This document shows, piece after piece, positions 9,688 through 18,928 of a stretch of 64,000 bases of DNA; the first letter of the stretch is position 1, and each line of letters begins with the position of its first letter. The stretch comes from Alphaproteobacteria bacterium. Lineage in GTDB: Bacteria > Pseudomonadota > Alphaproteobacteria > Micropepsales > Micropepsaceae. A program made the position numbers and the translations under genes. Below the pieces are notes generated by a model. That model was not told the DNA's origin. It saw only the letters and a program-made list of their open reading frames with translations, and did no database searches. The DNA is taken from the NCBI GenBank assembly GCA_025924715.1, contig JAICHV010000006.1, positions 40,324-104,323 on the forward strand. Direction: 5' to 3'.

Positions 9688-10391
9688 GGGGCTGCGGCCC
9701 GGTCCAGCAGCCACACCACTTCGCCTTGGGGCTCAAGCCCTCCGGCCGGCAATTGCCCGGCGCGGGCGCGGTCCACCGCCTCCTTCTTGTCGGCGCCGCT
9801 CACCACAAACAGAATCAAGCGGCTGGCATTGAGGGCAGGATAGGTCAGGGTGATGCGCGGCTCGTCGCGTCCTTGCGGCACCGCCGCGGCCCAGCATTTG
9901 CGCTCCTGCAACACCGGCTGTCCGGGCAGCAGCGAGGCGGTATGGCCGTCGGCGCCCAGGCCCAGCAGCGTCAGATCGAACAAAGGCACCGCCGGATCCA
10001 GCACGGAGGCGCCATATTGCTGGCGCAGGGTTTCGTCATAGCGCGAGGCCGCGCTTTGCGGACTGATATCGGTGGGAATGGCGAACAATTTGCGCGGCTG
10101 GATATTCTCCAGCAAGGTCTCGCGCGCCATGCGGTAATTGGAATCCGCACTGTCCGGCGGGACAAAGCGTTCGTCGCCGAAAAAGATTTCCGTACAGGCC
10201 CAGCGCGGGCCACTCATCCCCGCCAGCCGACGATAGGTCTCGCGCGGCGTCGATCCCCCCGCCAGCACCATGCGGAAGGGCGCCTGACAATCGGCCAGGT
10301 GACCGGCGATCAGATCGGCGGCGCGGGCCGCCAGGGCCCTTGCGTCCGCCAGGATTTCGACCCGGCCGGCAATGGCGAGGGGCGGGCTCAT
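9684..10391 (-). CDS. pgl: 6-phosphogluconolactonase
   Basis: MVLAGGSTPRETYRRLAG...FFGDERFVPPDSADSNYRMARETLL...LLGLGADGHTASLLPG. Confidence 0.93.
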   Translation of the reverse strand: MSPPLAIAGRVEILADARALAARAADLIAGHLADCQAPFRMVLAGGSTPRETYRRLAGMSGPRWACTEIFFGDERFVPPDSADSNYRMARETLLENIQPRKLFAIPTDISPQSAASRYDETLRQQYGASVLDPAVPLFDLTLLGLGADGHTASLLPGQPVLQERKCWAAAVPQGRDEPRITLTYPALNASRLILFVVSGADKKEAVDRARAGQLPAGGLEPQGEVVWLLDRAAAP

Positions 10392-11902
10392 CGGATTCTT
10401 CGCCAGGCGCGCCCATCCCGCGCCAATAGATCATTGGCGGCGGTGGGGCCCTCACTGCCGGCCGCATAATTGGGAAAATGCCGCGGATTGACGTTGCGCC
10501 AGCCTTTGAGTACCGGCTCGACCACGCTCCAGGCCGCTTCGACCTGGTCGGCGCGCTGGAACAGCGTGGCGTCGCCGATCAGGCAGTCATAGATCAGCGT
10601 TTCATAGCCCACCGCCGGCGCCTGCTTGAACCAGTCCTTGTAGCGAAATTCCATCGCCACGCTTTCCAGCGCCATGACCTGGCCGGGCCGCTTGGCATTG
10701 AAGCGCAACCGGATGCCTTCATCCGGCTGCACTTTCAGGATCAGCCAATCGGCATCGAGCTCCTCGACCGGCGTTTCGCGGAACAAGGCATAGGGCGCGC
10801 GCTTGAAGCGGATGGCGATTTCCGTGGCGCGCGCCGCCAGCCGCTTGCCGGTGCGCAGATAGAACGGCACGCCCGCCCAGCGCCAATTGTCGATCAAGAT
10901 CCGCATGGCAACAAAGGTTTCCACCCCGGACTCGGGCGCGACATTGGGCTCCTTGCGATAGGCCGGGACAGGTTCGCCGGCGATGGCGCCGGAATCATAT
11001 TGGCCGCGCACCACATCGGTGAGCGTCACCGGATGCACCGCCTTGAACATCTCCGCTTTCTTGGCGCGAATGTCTTCGGCATCGAAGGACACCGGCGGCT
11101 CCATCGCGGTCATCGCCACCAATTGGAACAGGTGATTGGGCACCATGTCGCGCAAGGCGCCGGTCTGTTCGTAAAAACGCCCGCGGCCCTCGACCCCGAT
11201 GCTTTCGGCAACGGTGATCTGGACATGATCGATGCGGTCGCGATTCCAGATCGGCTCGAACAAGCCGTTGGCGAAGCGCAGCGCCATGATGTTCTGCACC
11301 GTTTCCTTGCCCAGGAAATGATCGATGCGATAGATCTGGTCTTCGTGCATGTGCTGGAGCAGGCAGGCATTGAGCTGTTTGGCCGATTCCAGGTCGTGGC
11401 CGAACGGCTTTTCCACGATCAGCCGGCGGAAGCCGGAGCCCTGCTGCATCAAGCCGGCGGCGCCCAGTTTCCCGGCGATGATGCCGAAAAAACGGTCCGC
11501 CACGGCCATGTAGAACAGCACATTGCCGCCGAGATTTTCGTTTTTATCCCGCTCGGCTAGAAGCTGTCCGAGCCTGGCATACATGCCGTCATCGGTGAAA
11601 TCGCCCTTGAAAAAGGTCATCGCCCTGGCGATCGGATCCCAAATCTCCGGCTTGATCTTGGCCAGCGCGCCCTCGCCGCCCTTGGCGAGCGACTGTTCCA
11701 GGAAATCATGCAGCGCCGCCGACCAATCCTCGCTGTTCTTGTCGTTGTGATCGACGCCGATCAAGGCAAGGCGCGGTGGGAGCAATCCGCTTTGCCCCAG
11801 ATTGTAAAGCGCCGGCACGATGAGCCGCCGAGTGAGATCGCCATTGGCGCCGAAGATGACAATCGCGCAGGGCGGCGCGGGCCGATCATGGGACAAAGTC
11901 AT
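10388..11902 (-). CDS. zwf: glucose-6-phosphate 1-dehydrogenase
   Basis: [24 protein letters not shown]...[13 protein letters not shown]...[22 protein letters not shown]. Confidence 0.97.
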   Translation of the reverse strand: MTLSHDRPAPPCAIVIFGANGDLTRRLIVPALYNLGQSGLLPPRLALIGVDHNDKNSEDWSAALHDFLEQSLAKGGEGALAKIKPEIWDPIARAMTFFKGDFTDDGMYARLGQLLAERDKNENLGGNVLFYMAVADRFFGIIAGKLGAAGLMQQGSGFRRLIVEKPFGHDLESAKQLNACLLQHMHEDQIYRIDHFLGKETVQNIMALRFANGLFEPIWNRDRIDHVQITVAESIGVEGRGRFYEQTGALRDMVPNHLFQLVAMTAMEPPVSFDAEDIRAKKAEMFKAVHPVTLTDVVRGQYDSGAIAGEPVPAYRKEPNVAPESGVETFVAMRILIDNWRWAGVPFYLRTGKRLAARATEIAIRFKRAPYALFRETPVEELDADWLILKVQPDEGIRLRFNAKRPGQVMALESVAMEFRYKDWFKQAPAVGYETLIYDCLIGDATLFQRADQVEAAWSVVEPVLKGWRNVNPRHFPNYAAGSEGPTAANDLLARDGRAWRRIR

Positions 11903-12909
11903 TTGTCTGTACGCGAATGGCCGGGCGCCTTATGCGCCGGCACCAGGCTTTCGACATGGCCGCCGAACTCATTGCGCATGGCCGAGAGCAATTTTTCGCC
12001 GAAGGTATTGCCCGACCGCGAGCGGAAGCGGGTGAATAGCGCCGCGGTCAAGACCGGCGCGGGTACCGCCTCGTCCACGGCGGCGGCCACCGTCCAGCGT
12101 CCCTCGCCGGAATCATCGACCTTGCCTTCGAAGCCGGCAAGGTCTGGCTGCTTCGCCAGCGCGATGGCCGACAGATCGAGCAGCCAAGACGATATCACAC
12201 TGCCGCGCCGCCACACTTCGGCGATATCGGCGGCGTCCAGGGTGAAACGTTCATCCTCGGGCAGTTCGTCGCCGGCACGGCCTTTGAGAATATTGAAGCC
12301 CTCGGCATAAGATTCCATCAGTCCATATTCGATGCCGTTATGGACCATTTTGACGAAATGGCCGGCGCCCACCGGCCCGGCATGGAGATAGCCTTCCTGG
12401 ACCCGCCGGTCGCGATGTTCGCGCCCCGGTGTCACCGAGATATTGCCGACGCCCGGCGCCAAGGCGCCAAAAATCGGGTCCAGCCTTTCGACCACATCGC
12501 GGTCGCCGCCGATCATCAGGCAATAGCCGCGCTCAAAGCCCCAGACCCCGCCGGAGGTGCCGCAATCGACATAGGCGATGCCCTTTTCCCGCAGCCGCTT
12601 GGCGCGGCGAATATCGTCTTTGAAAAACGTATTGCCGCCATCGATGATGGTATCGCCCTTCGCCAGCAGCCCCGACAACTCCTCCACCACCGCCTCGGTC
12701 ACCTTGCCGGCCGGCAGCATCAGCCACAGGCTGCGCGGCGCCGCCAGTTTGTCCACCAGGTCTTGCAGGGATGAGGCGCCTTGGGCCCCGGTCAGCGCCG
12801 CCACGGCCTTGGGATCGCGGTCATAGGCGACCACCGCATGCCCTCTGCCCATCAGGCGGCGGGCGATATTGGCGCCCATACGGCCTAGGCCGACAATGCC
12901 GATCTGCAT
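11899..12909 (-). CDS. gnd: 6-phosphogluconate dehydrogenase (decarboxylating)
   Basis: [32 protein letters not shown]...[21 protein letters not shown]...[22 protein letters not shown]. Confidence 0.95.
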   Translation of the reverse strand: MQIGIVGLGRMGANIARRLMGRGHAVVAYDRDPKAVAALTGAQGASSLQDLVDKLAAPRSLWLMLPAGKVTEAVVEELSGLLAKGDTIIDGGNTFFKDDIRRAKRLREKGIAYVDCGTSGGVWGFERGYCLMIGGDRDVVERLDPIFGALAPGVGNISVTPGREHRDRRVQEGYLHAGPVGAGHFVKMVHNGIEYGLMESYAEGFNILKGRAGDELPEDERFTLDAADIAEVWRRGSVISSWLLDLSAIALAKQPDLAGFEGKVDDSGEGRWTVAAAVDEAVPAPVLTAALFTRFRSRSGNTFGEKLLSAMRNEFGGHVESLVPAHKAPGHSRTDK

Positions 12910-13043
12910 AAAAATCTCCTTTGCCCCTGCCCTGAAATTTCGTCGGGAAGGCGCCAATCGCGACTCGAATATCGCGCCAATATGCCACCCGGCGGGCCTT
13001 GCGGGAACGCGGCCCCCGGCCCCTGAGTTCCGAGGGCGCAGGC

Positions 13044-13964
13044 CTAATGGGCGGATCGGGGGGCCGCGGGTCTTGCGACTTGCGACAAGGCGGGGGCAGG
13101 CGCCTCGGCTAAGGGCGCGGGCGCCGTCAGCGGCGAAAGGGGTTCGTTGCGCACCACCGGGGCTTGACGGTTTACCGGCAGCAGGATCTCAGCGCCGTTG
13201 AGGGCGGCCTGGACCTCCTTTTGCATGGCGTAGATTGCCTGCCAGTAATCATTGCTGCGCACAAAGGCGCGGGCGCGCATCACGGCGGTATATTCCTGCA
13301 GCTCGCGGACGACGACGGTCGGCTCGGGCTTTTCGATGCAAAAGCGGTTGGCGGCCAGCGCCGCCAGAATGGTCTTTTCGACCTTGTCCAGATCATTGGC
13401 GCGGTCGACCGGCACCTCGAACTTCACCCGGCGCAGCGGCTCGCGGGTATAATTGATGATGATAGCGCTGAAAATGCTGGAATTGGGCATCGACACGTAA
13501 ATGTGATCGCGCGTGGTCATGACGGTGGTGAACAACCCGATTTCGCGCACCGTACCCTGCTGGCCGCCGATCTCGACAAAATGGCCGACCCGGAAGGGCC
13601 GCAGGATCAACAGCATCACGCCCGAAGCCACGTTCGACAGCGTGCCCTGGATCGCCAATCCGATCGCCAGCCCCGCGGCGCCCAGCACTGCAATCAGGCT
13701 GGCGGTCTGGACGCCGAATTGCTCCAGCACCAGAAGCAGAGTGATCATCAGGATGACGTAGCGGATCAGTTCGGCAAGCAGGGGCTTGAGGGTGACGTCC
13801 AGCGGCAGCCGCGCCAGGCCCAGCCGCGCCCAGCGCTTGATATAGGTGGCCAGAACCCAGCCGACGCAGAGGATGACGATCGCTTCGACGAGGTGAAAAC
13901 CGCCATCGATCAGCAGCACGTCCAAGGACTGCATCAAGCTGGTCTGGGGAGCGGGAACGGCCAC
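13044..13964 (-). CDS. MscS-family small-conductance mechanosensitive ion channel
   Basis: [56 protein letters not shown]. Confidence 0.93.
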   Translation of the reverse strand: MAVPAPQTSLMQSLDVLLIDGGFHLVEAIVILCVGWVLATYIKRWARLGLARLPLDVTLKPLLAELIRYVILMITLLLVLEQFGVQTASLIAVLGAAGLAIGLAIQGTLSNVASGVMLLILRPFRVGHFVEIGGQQGTVREIGLFTTVMTTRDHIYVSMPNSSIFSAIIINYTREPLRRVKFEVPVDRANDLDKVEKTILAALAANRFCIEKPEPTVVVRELQEYTAVMRARAFVRSNDYWQAIYAMQKEVQAALNGAEILLPVNRQAPVVRNEPLSPLTAPAPLAEAPAPALSQVARPAAPRSAH

Positions 13965-14013
13965 GGCTGCGCAGCTCCACGGGTTGCCATGACGTAACGC
14001 GCAACCCCGTCCT

Positions 14014-14931
14014 TCAAGTTCCCCGGTGCAACTCGATCAGGATCACGCCGGCAGCGATCAGCACCGTTCCCAGCCCCTTTTGCACCAGAGTGCGGGCGGA
14101 CAAATCTTCCCGTCCGGCCTTGGGAAAAAACAGGGTCAGAAGGATCCCAAAGGCGAAAACAAAGAAGGTCGAGGTCGAGGAAATCGCCGAGACCAGAGCC
14201 ACCGGCGCAAGCAGGCTGGCATAACGCACGCCCAACCCTCCCCCCAGATTGATCAATTCGTTGGCGCCGTTGATGCCGATCACCGCGCCGGGATTGCGGG
14301 CAAACAGATGCGAAAATTGCGCGGCATGGCCGGGGACCAGCAGCAGCAGGGCGCCGAACACGCCCTCGCCGGCAAAGGTCCAAAATGTCGTGGTCCAGAA
14401 GTCATCGCGCACGGCGAAATATTTGAACAGCACGGTGGAGACCGCGATGGCGAAAGTCGCCGTCAGCATCAACAACACCAGCCTTGTGTTGAAGCCCTCA
14501 AGACGAAAACCTTTGCCCATGGAAAGCGACAAGGCGCCGGTGATCACCAAAGCGGCGCCGCCGACCTGCACCCATTCCAGTCTCTCATGCAAAAAGGCGT
14601 AACCCAGAGCGAAGGTGAACAGGATATTGGCCTGAAACAATGGCGCCACCACCGAGGCTTCCTCGCGCTGGATGGCGCGCAGATAGAACAACATGGCACC
14701 CATATAGAGCACGCCCGAACCGGCCATCACCGCGATGGAAAGCCGATCCGGCGTGAGCACCGCGGTGTCGAAAAAATAGATCACCGGCAAGGCGGCGACG
14801 CCGATCAGGGCGGTGAACACCATCAAAATGTCGGTATCGCTGGCAGCGAAATAACGGTCGACCAGATATTTGTCGATATGGGTTGAGACCGCCCATAGCA
14901 CCGGCCCGGAAAACGCAAAGAGCAGCCACAT
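14014..14931 (-). CDS. EamA/DMT-family transporter
   Basis: About 10 TM helices, MWLLFAFSGPVLWAVSTHIDKYLVDRYF...QVGGAALVITGALSLSM. Confidence 0.75.
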   Translation of the reverse strand: MWLLFAFSGPVLWAVSTHIDKYLVDRYFAASDTDILMVFTALIGVAALPVIYFFDTAVLTPDRLSIAVMAGSGVLYMGAMLFYLRAIQREEASVVAPLFQANILFTFALGYAFLHERLEWVQVGGAALVITGALSLSMGKGFRLEGFNTRLVLLMLTATFAIAVSTVLFKYFAVRDDFWTTTFWTFAGEGVFGALLLLVPGHAAQFSHLFARNPGAVIGINGANELINLGGGLGVRYASLLAPVALVSAISSTSTFFVFAFGILLTLFFPKAGREDLSARTLVQKGLGTVLIAAGVILIELHRGT

Positions 14932-15020
14932 CGGCCCGATTGTGTTGCCGGGCGGCGGGCCGGCGCAAGATCAAACCCCCGGTGCTTGTTCCCGCGCGAC
15001 AAACCGGGCTAGCCTTGCCC

Positions 15021-15530
15021 ATGACCGACACGGCGCAAGTGATCGTGGTGATGGGTGTCAGCGGCGCCGGAAAATCCACCATTGGGACCGCTCTGGCGGC
15101 ACGCATGGGCTGCGTTTTTGTCGAAGGCGACGCGCTGCACCCCGCCGCCAATGTCGAGAAGATGCGCCGGGGCATCCCCTTGACCGACCAGGACCGCCAG
15201 CCCTGGCTCAAAGCCCTGGGCAAACGCCTGGCGGAGGAACGTCGGGCCGGCGGAGCGGTGGTCTGCGCTTGTTCGGCCTTGAAGCGCGCCTATCGCGATT
15301 GCCTGCGCACCGAGGCGGGTACGGACATTCTATTTGTATTGCTCGACCTGTCCGCGGATTTGCTGGCCGAACGGATGGCCGCACGCAAAGGTCATTTCAT
15401 GCCGGCTTCGCTGCTTCAGAGCCAAATGGCGACCCTGGAGCGGCCTGTATCCGACGAACGCGCCTTGATCATACCGGGCGATCTGCCGCCGGATGAGATT
15501 GTCCAACGCATCATCCGCCGGACGGGATGA
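15021..15530 (+). CDS. gntK: gluconokinase
   Basis: MTDTAQVIVVMGVSGAGKSTIGTALAARMGCVFVEGDALHPAANVEKMRRGIPLTDQDRQPWL. Confidence 0.93.
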   Translation: MTDTAQVIVVMGVSGAGKSTIGTALAARMGCVFVEGDALHPAANVEKMRRGIPLTDQDRQPWLKALGKRLAEERRAGGAVVCACSALKRAYRDCLRTEAGTDILFVLLDLSADLLAERMAARKGHFMPASLLQSQMATLERPVSDERALIIPGDLPPDEIVQRIIRRTG

Positions 15531-15586
15531 GAACGTCCCCGCCCCGGCTGCCGGAACCGATCTGGAACTCAGCTCTTTAAAAAGGG

Positions 15587-15775
15587 ATGACGGATGCTGC
15601 CAAATATCGCGACCATGCCGCCTCGACGCGAAAACTGGCCCATGAGGCAAAAACCGAGGCCTTGCGCGCCGCTTTCCTGGCGGTGGCCGCCGAATGGGAC
15701 GATATGGCCGATCACGCCGAACTGCATGAGACGCAGCCCCGGGGTGAGCGGCACAATCCCGGCGCTGCGGACTGA
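15587..15775 (+). CDS. Small conserved-looking hypothetical protein (62 aa)
   Basis: MTDAAKYRDHAASTRKLAHEAKTEALRAAFLAVAAEWDDMADHAEL: helical, resembles short proteins common in alphaproteobacteria; weak RBS. Confidence 0.5.
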   Translation: MTDAAKYRDHAASTRKLAHEAKTEALRAAFLAVAAEWDDMADHAELHETQPRGERHNPGAAD

Positions 15776-15870
15776 TGCCGGCGGCAGCACTGGCCTTCAC
15801 GCGCGAGCTGTTCTCCTTTTGACGCCGACCTGATAGACAGAGCGAAAATAACCGCCTTGCGGGGGACGAC

Positions 15871-16752
15871 ATGAAGAAACGCGTAATCGCGGGCATCGCG
15901 GCGATGCTCCTTGCCCCCAGCCTGGCGGGGCAGGCACAAGAGATTGACCCTTTCGCGCGGTCGCGCCTGGAATGGAACAAGCCGCAAACCCCGTTCCATG
16001 TTATCGGCAACATCTATTACGTTGGTCCCGCCGGCGTCAGCGCTTTCCTGATCGTCACGCCGCAGGGCCTGATCCTGACCGATGGCGGCTTGCCGGAATC
16101 CGCGTCGATGATCGAAGCGAATATCAAGGCGCTGGGCTATGACATCAAAAACGTGAAGCTGCTGCTGAACAGCCACGCCCATTTCGATCACGCCGGCGGG
16201 TTGGCGCAGCTCAAGCGCGACAGCGGCGCTCGCCTGGTGGCGAGCCAGGCCGATACCCCGATCCTGGAAAAAGGCCGCATCGATTTTGGCCCCAGCACAG
16301 CCGATCCCTTCCCGCCTGTGAAAGTGGACCGCATCGTCACGGAGGGCGACACGATTTCGCTGGGCGGGGTCACGCTGACGGCCAGCATCACGCCCGGTCA
16401 CACACCCGGATGCACCAATTGGACGACGACCCTGACCGAGGGCGGAGTGCCGCTGAAGGTGCTGTTTTTCTGCTCGATCACCACCGGCGGCAATCCGCTG
16501 GTGAACAACCCGCAATATCCGTCCATCGCCGCCGATTACAAAGCCAGCTTCGCGCGGCTGAGGACCATGGATGTCGATGTCTTCCTGGCGCCGCATGGCG
16601 ATCAAATGGATTTGCCAGCCAAGCTGAAGCGTCTGGAAAGCGGCACGCAGAAGGGCAATCCGTTCATTGATCGCCAGGCCTTGCCGCGGCTGATCCAAAT
16701 CATGGAACGGCAGTTCGACGCGGAATTGGCACGCCAGCAGGCGGCGAAGTAA
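15871..16752 (+). CDS. Subclass B3-like metallo-beta-lactamase, secreted
   Basis: Signal peptide; HAHFDHAGG (HxHxDH), GHTPGCTNW, LAPHGDQ zinc-ligand regions in B3-like context. Confidence 0.85.
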   Translation: MKKRVIAGIAAMLLAPSLAGQAQEIDPFARSRLEWNKPQTPFHVIGNIYYVGPAGVSAFLIVTPQGLILTDGGLPESASMIEANIKALGYDIKNVKLLLNSHAHFDHAGGLAQLKRDSGARLVASQADTPILEKGRIDFGPSTADPFPPVKVDRIVTEGDTISLGGVTLTASITPGHTPGCTNWTTTLTEGGVPLKVLFFCSITTGGNPLVNNPQYPSIAADYKASFARLRTMDVDVFLAPHGDQMDLPAKLKRLESGTQKGNPFIDRQALPRLIQIMERQFDAELARQQAAK

Positions 16753-16779
16753 CCGCCGTCCCGCTTTAAGGCTGGATTG

Positions 16780-17304
16780 TCAGTTGTATTGGCCGATGAC
16801 CAGCAGCACGCCGCTATAATCGCCGGGCGTCACCACTTGGCCGGCAAGAGCGATCCGGCCGCCGACATCCACACTGAGGGCGCCATTGCCGCGAAGACCG
16901 CCGCCCAGCACGCTGTTGGTGGTGCCGCCGATGGTGTTGATGGTCAAGACGCCGGCCCCGCCGGTGCTGGTGACGCTGAAGGTCTGGGGCACGGAAACCG
17001 AAACGGTGTCTCCGGCCGCGCCGGTCACGGTCAGATTGGCGGGGGTCCCGCCCTGGGGCGCCAGGGTTGCTCCGCCTACCGCATTGGTCGTGGCGGTTGA
17101 TCCAACCGTTGCCACGGCTGCGGCTGCCCCGGCGATGGCGCCGGAAGGAATCTGGGCCTGAAAGGTAAGGTCCTTGGTTACCAGGATGCCGGCGCTTTCC
17201 TGGATGATCGCACTGGTCACCCCAGTGGCGATCGCCGCATAAGCGGCCGAACCGCCGACCAGAATGGCCAGCATGCCCAGGCTTGCGTAGAATTTGAGAC
17301 TCAT
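16780..17304 (-). CDS. Secreted pilin-like protein, divergent member of the DUF4402-like set (P1)
   Basis: Signal peptide MSLKFYASLGMLAILVGGSAAYA; beta-rich Thr/Gly/Val repeats; C-terminus TPGDYSGVLLVIGQYN like the other three pilins. Confidence 0.65.
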   Translation of the reverse strand: MSLKFYASLGMLAILVGGSAAYAAIATGVTSAIIQESAGILVTKDLTFQAQIPSGAIAGAAAAVATVGSTATTNAVGGATLAPQGGTPANLTVTGAAGDTVSVSVPQTFSVTSTGGAGVLTINTIGGTTNSVLGGGLRGNGALSVDVGGRIALAGQVVTPGDYSGVLLVIGQYN

Positions 17305-17340
17305 CGCCGGCACGTTAGCGGAACTTTCGTATCAAAACTT

Positions 17341-17378
17341 TAAAAAAAAGCGCCGACGCGGGTTCCCGCATCGGCGCT
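17341..17378 (-). terminator. Rho-independent terminator downstream of P2 pilin gene
   Basis: Minus strand AGCGCCGATGCGGGAACCCGCGTCGGCGCT followed by TTTTTTT. Confidence 0.9.
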
Positions 17379-17389
17379 CGATACAATCT

Positions 17390-17905
17390 TTAGTTGTACT
17401 GGACGGTTTCGGAGAACGTGCCCGTGTAGGAGCCCGCCACCGTGGTGTCCGCGATGGTCATCTGGCCACCGACCGTGAAGGTGGCCGCGCCCAGGTTCGA
17501 AAGGGTGCCGCTGGCCGCGCTGGTGGTGTAGGTCACCGCGATATTGTTGGTGCCGTCGGTCATGTTCGAGTTCGCGGGTGTCGAGATCGAGAAGGTCCGG
17601 CTGGGATCGCCCGACACCGTGAAGGCGGCGGCGGTGGCAGCGGCGCTGCCCGGAGCGACCACGACCGGCGCGGCCGCGGTGCGGGCGCCGCCCGCGGTGA
17701 CGGTCACTGTGCCCGAACCGGACGTCGGCTTGACGATTGTGCCAAAGCTGAGCGGTGTGGTGGCCGACAGCGAGACCGCCTGGATCACGCTGGTGCTGGC
17801 CGAGCCGACCGCCGTGGCGCTATCGCCTGCGGTTTGCGCGAAAGCCGTACCGGCCAGCAAGGAAAAAGCAGCGGTGGTGGCGGCGATTTTCATGATATTC
17901 TTCAA
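17390..17905 (-). CDS. DUF4402-like secreted pilin-like protein (P2)
   Basis: Probable TTG start 8 nt after AAAGGAG; signal peptide KIAATTAAFSLLAGTAFAQ; ...SLSATTPLSFGTIVKPTSGSGTVTV...VAGSYTGTFSETVQYN. Confidence 0.75.
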   Translation of the reverse strand: MKNIMKIAATTAAFSLLAGTAFAQTAGDSATAVGSASTSVIQAVSLSATTPLSFGTIVKPTSGSGTVTVTAGGARTAAAPVVVAPGSAAATAAAFTVSGDPSRTFSISTPANSNMTDGTNNIAVTYTTSAASGTLSNLGAATFTVGGQMTIADTTVAGSYTGTFSETVQYN

Positions 17906-18221
17906 GACATTCACTCCTTTAAATGGACCACTGGACGATGTCGCCAGCCCCATGCCGCGACGGAAGTCCAGACCTGGGACATCCCAAAATCGATACAGAC
18001 AAATACGCAAACCCCATGCCAAACGCGGGACAGCTAGAGGTCGTAAATACGCAGATAGGCGCTCGACCGTAGTGCCGACCCGCCCCCGAGTCGCCCTACT
18101 GTTGGGAGGGTATAAGCACCCCCCGGCTCTTTTGTAAACTATCCATACATCATGAATGCAACTTTAACGGGGGTAGAACCGGCTCTGTTGCACGAAAAAC
18201 ACGAGTTCCAAGGTCAGGCGG

Positions 18222-18746
18222 TCAGTTGTAGGCAACGGTAACGGTATAGTTGCCGGTATAGGCCCCTGTGGTGGTGGTGCTGGTGACCGGCAGGGTTCCG
18301 CCCGAGGTAAAGGTCGCAGTCCCCGCCGAGCCCAGGGCACCGCTCAGATTGGCGGCAAAGGCGGTGTGGGTAAGGGTGACGGTCAGGGTGGCGCCGCCCG
18401 GGCCGGTGAGGGTCATGGTTGACGGAAAGGTCACGGTGATGGCCTGGCCGCCCTCGCCGCCCACCGAATAGCTGGGATAACTGGTGGTAGAAGAAGCCAG
18501 GACGACCGCGCCGCCGGTGGTGCTGACATCGCCCGTATTGCCGATAACCACCGTGCCGGATCCCGAACTGGGACGCACCACGGTCCCGAAGGACAGCGAA
18601 CTGGTTACCGTCAGGGAAATCGGCTGGATGATCGTCGCCGCGCCCGCGGTGGACTGGCTGGCCGTGTTCACCTGCGCAAAAGCCGCCCCGGAGGACAGCA
18701 AAAGCAGGCTGGCCAGGGCGGCCGGGACGATAGGACCAAACTTCAT
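18222..18746 (-). CDS. DUF4402-like secreted pilin-like protein (P3)
   Basis: MKFGPIVPAALASLLLLSSGAAFAQ; IIQPISLTVTSSLSFGTVVRPSSGSGTVVI...GAYTGNYTVTVAYN. Confidence 0.8.
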   Translation of the reverse strand: MKFGPIVPAALASLLLLSSGAAFAQVNTASQSTAGAATIIQPISLTVTSSLSFGTVVRPSSGSGTVVIGNTGDVSTTGGAVVLASSTTSYPSYSVGGEGGQAITVTFPSTMTLTGPGGATLTVTLTHTAFAANLSGALGSAGTATFTSGGTLPVTSTTTTGAYTGNYTVTVAYN

Positions 18747-18903
18747 TTTCCAAATCTCTTTTCGAGCAAACTTCAACCGAAGGTATTAGGCCGAATCGAC
18801 ACAATCTCAGGATGCGCCCTGTTCCAAAATGGGCCTTTACTGTCCCGAACCGGGAAAAGCAAGACCGCCGTCTACATGATGGGTCTGCGGTGCAAGCCAT
18901 ATG

Positions 18904-18924
18904 CCGGTCCCAAATAGGGACCGG
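18904..18924 (-). other. Stable stem-loop between P4 and P3 genes, no U-tract (possible processing/partial terminator)
   Basis: CCGGTCCC-AAATA-GGGACCGG perfect 8-bp stem immediately after the P4 stop codon. Confidence 0.45.
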
Positions 18925-18928
18925 GCGG

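Noticed and set aside
7738-9843. 701-aa plus-strand ORF
   Set aside because: Antisense to the second GH15 and ROK kinase genes; antisense composition artefact
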